Of a stretch of 7,609 bases of DNA, positions 5,908 through 7,609 are shown piece after piece; the first letter of the stretch is position 1, and the number at the start of each line of letters is the position of its first letter. The notes under the pieces are model-generated. The model saw only the letters and a program-made list of their open reading frames with translations. It made no database searches and was not told the DNA's origin. The stretch is from Deltaproteobacteria bacterium. Its GTDB lineage: Bacteria; Desulfobacterota; Desulfobacteria; Desulfobacterales; SURF-7. The translations under genes were made by a program, and so were the position numbers. The DNA is taken from positions 1 through 7,609 of the forward strand of contig JAFDJC010000152.1 in assembly GCA_019307665.1 (NCBI GenBank). Direction: 5' to 3'.

Positions 5908-6711
5908 ATGTCATATCAAAATATTTCATTCAGTGTTGATCATGGTATAGCTGTTCTAAGGCTCGATATGCCGGAGACCAGAAATGCCATTACCGGCGCG
6001 GAGGCTATTGCGGAAATCGAGGATGTGTGCCTTAAAGTTAATAAAAATTTGGATATAAAAGTGCTGATTATCACTGGAACGGACCCGGCATTCTCTTCAG
6101 GGGGCAACATCAAGGACATGAAAGCAAAAAAAGGAATGTTCCGGGGAACTCCGGCCGGGATAATGGAAAGCTACAGAAGGAATGTCCAGCGGATACCTCT
6201 GGCCGTGCATGGAGTTGAAGTACCTGCCATTGCAGCAGTAAACGGCCCGGCTATAGGGGCGGGATGTGATCTTGCACTGATGTGTGACATAAGAGTGGCC
6301 TCTGAGAGTGCTAAGTTCGGGGAGACGTTTTTGAATGTGGGACTGATTCCGGGTGACGGGGGCGCTTATTTTTTACCACGTGCTGTGGGAATGGCAAAGG
6401 CCTGCGAGTTGACATTCACAGGAGACGTAATTGATGCCGGGGAAGCGCTCAGAATAGGACTTGTCAATTATGTTACGCCGCATGACAATCTGATGAACAA
6501 ATCCATGGAACTGGCTGGGAAAATAGCTTCAAAGCCTTCCGAAGCCCTGAGGATGTCAAAGCGGCTGATCCATATGGGGCAGTATGCAACCTTGCCTCAG
6601 CTTCTGGAGCAGTCGGCGGCGTACCAGGCACTGTGTCACCATACCGAGGATCATATGGAGGCTCTGGACGCTTTTTTTCAAAAAAGAAAACCTGTGTACA
6701 AAGGCAGGTAA
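5908..6711 (+). CDS. Crotonase-fold acyl-CoA enzyme (enoyl-CoA hydratase/isomerase family)
   Basis: This 267-residue cytoplasmic protein has normal length for a single-domain crotonase. Both oxyanion-hole segments are present: AFSSGGNIKDM (61-71) and GPAIGAGCDLALMCDIRVA (113-131). Family members stabilise acyl-CoA enolates and act as hydratases, isomerases, hydrolases or dehalogenases. The residues aligning with the two hydratase glutamates differ from the classic enzyme: Asp121 stands at the Glu144 position (rat mitochondrial numbering) and Phe141 at the Glu164 position, within FGETFLNVGLIPGDGG (137-152). An extra Asp150 lies in GDGG, one position from the catalytic Asp of PaaG and of dienoyl-CoA isomerase. 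An ordinary hydratase reaction is therefore doubtful, and an isomerase-like or other acyl-CoA reaction is possible. The C-terminal part (EALRMSKRL, 212-220, then DAFFQKRKP) is typical of the family. The proline aminopeptidase follows after 10 bases and gives no clue to the substrate. Confidence 0.93.
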   Translation: MSYQNISFSVDHGIAVLRLDMPETRNAITGAEAIAEIEDVCLKVNKNLDIKVLIITGTDPAFSSGGNIKDMKAKKGMFRGTPAGIMESYRRNVQRIPLAVHGVEVPAIAAVNGPAIGAGCDLALMCDIRVASESAKFGETFLNVGLIPGDGGAYFLPRAVGMAKACELTFTGDVIDAGEALRIGLVNYVTPHDNLMNKSMELAGKIASKPSEALRMSKRLIHMGQYATLPQLLEQSAAYQALCHHTEDHMEALDAFFQKRKPVYKGR

Positions 6712-6716
6712 AAGGA
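6711..6716 (+). promoter_or_regulatory. Ribosome binding site of the aminopeptidase gene
   Basis: AAAGGA begins on the last base of the crotonase stop codon and leaves 5 bases to the ATG at 6722. The arrangement points to co-transcription and perhaps coupled translation. Confidence 0.7.
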
Positions 6717-6721
6717 CTGAC

Positions 6722-7609
6722 ATGAGACATCCCGAGATTGATAGATCCCTTTTTGTAACGAACAGGGAAAGACTGGCCAAAAATCTCAAACCATTATCGC
6801 TTGTTGTTTTTAATTCGACTGATGTTGTTCCTGTTAGCGCTGACAGGACACATCCATTTCTACAGGATACGGATCTGTTTTATCTTTCGGGAATAGACCA
6901 GGAAGAAACGATTCTTGTCCTTTGTCCTGATGCAAAGGATAAGAAGCACCAGGAGGTACTGTTTGTAAAGGAAACCAGTAAAGAGATTGCCGTTTGGGAA
7001 GGTCAGAAGTTATCAAAAAACGAAGCATCTGAAGTCTCAGGTATAAAAACAGTCTGCTGGACTAATGAATTTGACACTATTTTCAGGCAGCTTGCCTTTT
7101 CATCGGACTATATATATCTTAACACCAATGAACACCTGCGGGCAGAACATGCAGTCGAGACAAGGGAAATACGTTTCCTGAAATGGTGTAAAAATAATTT
7201 TCCTTTGCATAAATATGAAAGAGTCGCCCCCCTTATGCATACTTTGAGATCGGTTAAGTCTGCTGCAGAACTGGATTTAATCAGGCATGCCTGTCAAATT
7301 ACCGGAAAAACCTTTGAGAGGCTTTTAGACTTTATAAAGCCTGGTGTTTGGGAATACGAAATCGAGGCGGAAATCTATCATGAATTTTTAAGAAACAGGT
7401 CAAGAGGGCCGGCATATCACCCTGTGATTGCTTCTGGTGCAAATTCCTGTGTGCTGCATTATATTAAAAACAACTGTCAGTGCATGGAAAACGATATCCT
7501 TTTGATTGATTTCGGAGCAGAATATTCCGGTTATGCTTCAGATGTCACCAGGACCATACCTGTCAACGGTCGTTTCACCGAAAGGCAGAAAGATGTTTAT
7601 AATGCTGTG
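6722..7609 (+). CDS. pepP: Xaa-Pro aminopeptidase (M24B, PepP-like), cut by window edge
   Basis: The first 296 codons are present and the frame is open at the window end; a full PepP has about 440 residues. The enzyme removes the N-terminal residue preceding proline from peptides, using a two-metal centre. Residues about 5-135 form the AMP_N (creatinase-type) domain, with HPFLQDTDLFYLSGID (44-59) as its signature. The pita-bread catalytic domain begins near 175 (LRSVKSAAELDLIRHACQIT). GPAYHPVIASGANSCVLHY (229-247) supplies the conserved His246. LIDFGAEYSGYASDVTRT (261-278) gives metal ligands Asp263 and Asp274. The remaining ligands (His, Glu, Glu) should lie beyond 7609. The stretch closely follows E. 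coli PepP (LHY, then IDAG and GDITRT), favouring PepP over prolidase PepQ or creatinase. There is no signal peptide, so it acts in the cytoplasm. Ten bases separate it from the crotonase gene. Confidence 0.93.
   Translation, partial: MRHPEIDRSLFVTNRERLAKNLKPLSLVVFNSTDVVPVSADRTHPFLQDTDLFYLSGIDQEETILVLCPDAKDKKHQEVLFVKETSKEIAVWEGQKLSKNEASEVSGIKTVCWTNEFDTIFRQLAFSSDYIYLNTNEHLRAEHAVETREIRFLKWCKNNFPLHKYERVAPLMHTLRSVKSAAELDLIRHACQITGKTFERLLDFIKPGVWEYEIEAEIYHEFLRNRSRGPAYHPVIASGANSCVLHYIKNNCQCMENDILLIDFGAEYSGYASDVTRTIPVNGRFTERQKDVYNAV

Noticed and set aside
6473..7028. Minus-strand frames of 64-85 codons opposite the crotonase and aminopeptidase genes
   Set aside because: They are antisense shadows of two conserved enzymes and show no domain or start signal.
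1..7609. CRISPR arrays, tRNA or rRNA genes, transposases, phage, toxin-antitoxin or defence genes
   Set aside because: I scanned for spaced repeats, cloverleaf signatures and the relevant protein motifs and found none, so no new multi-gene system is claimed.

Overview
The window reads as ordinary chromosomal DNA from a moderately AT-rich Gram-negative bacterium. The most likely source is a sulfate-reducer-like deltaproteobacterium (Desulfobacterota). This rests on the envelope gene content (a SurA-type periplasmic chaperone and a lipoprotein), on the mfd / SurA-like lipoprotein / surA gene order, and on a foldback repeat that resembles, from memory, dispersed repeats of that phylum. No search was run, so the taxonomy is an inference.

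Layout. Bases 1-4710 hold a minus-strand block read right to left: mfd (transcription-repair coupling factor, complete), a 240-residue lipoprotein built like the chaperone part of SurA/PrsA but without a recognisable parvulin domain, and the first 137 codons of a surA-like gene that leaves the window at its left edge. Gaps of 45 and 21 bases suggest one operon. Bases 4711-5094 are non-coding and hold weak promoter and hairpin candidates. Bases 5095-5415 (minus) encode a small exported ComEA-like helix-hairpin-helix protein. Bases 5416-5907 are a divergent intergenic region. It carries a 124-base imperfect foldback element immediately upstream of the helix-hairpin-helix gene's ribosome binding site, then two back-to-back promoter candidates, with an 8-base perfect inverted repeat enclosing the plus-strand -35 box. 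On the plus strand, 5908-6711 encode a crotonase-fold (enoyl-CoA hydratase-like) protein. Ten bases later a proline aminopeptidase (PepP-like, M24B) begins and runs off the right edge after 296 codons.

How the genes relate. The left block pairs repair of transcription-blocking DNA damage with outer-membrane protein folding, which is probably shared transcription rather than shared function. The right pair, an acyl-CoA enzyme and a peptidase, is tightly spaced and probably co-transcribed without an obvious common pathway. I see no tRNA, rRNA, CRISPR array, transposase, phage gene or defence system, and nothing here looks like a new multi-gene system. The points most worth checking are the foldback element in the 5' leader of the helix-hairpin-helix gene, the bidirectional promoter with its inverted repeat, the non-canonical active site of the crotonase, and the parvulin-less SurA-like lipoprotein.
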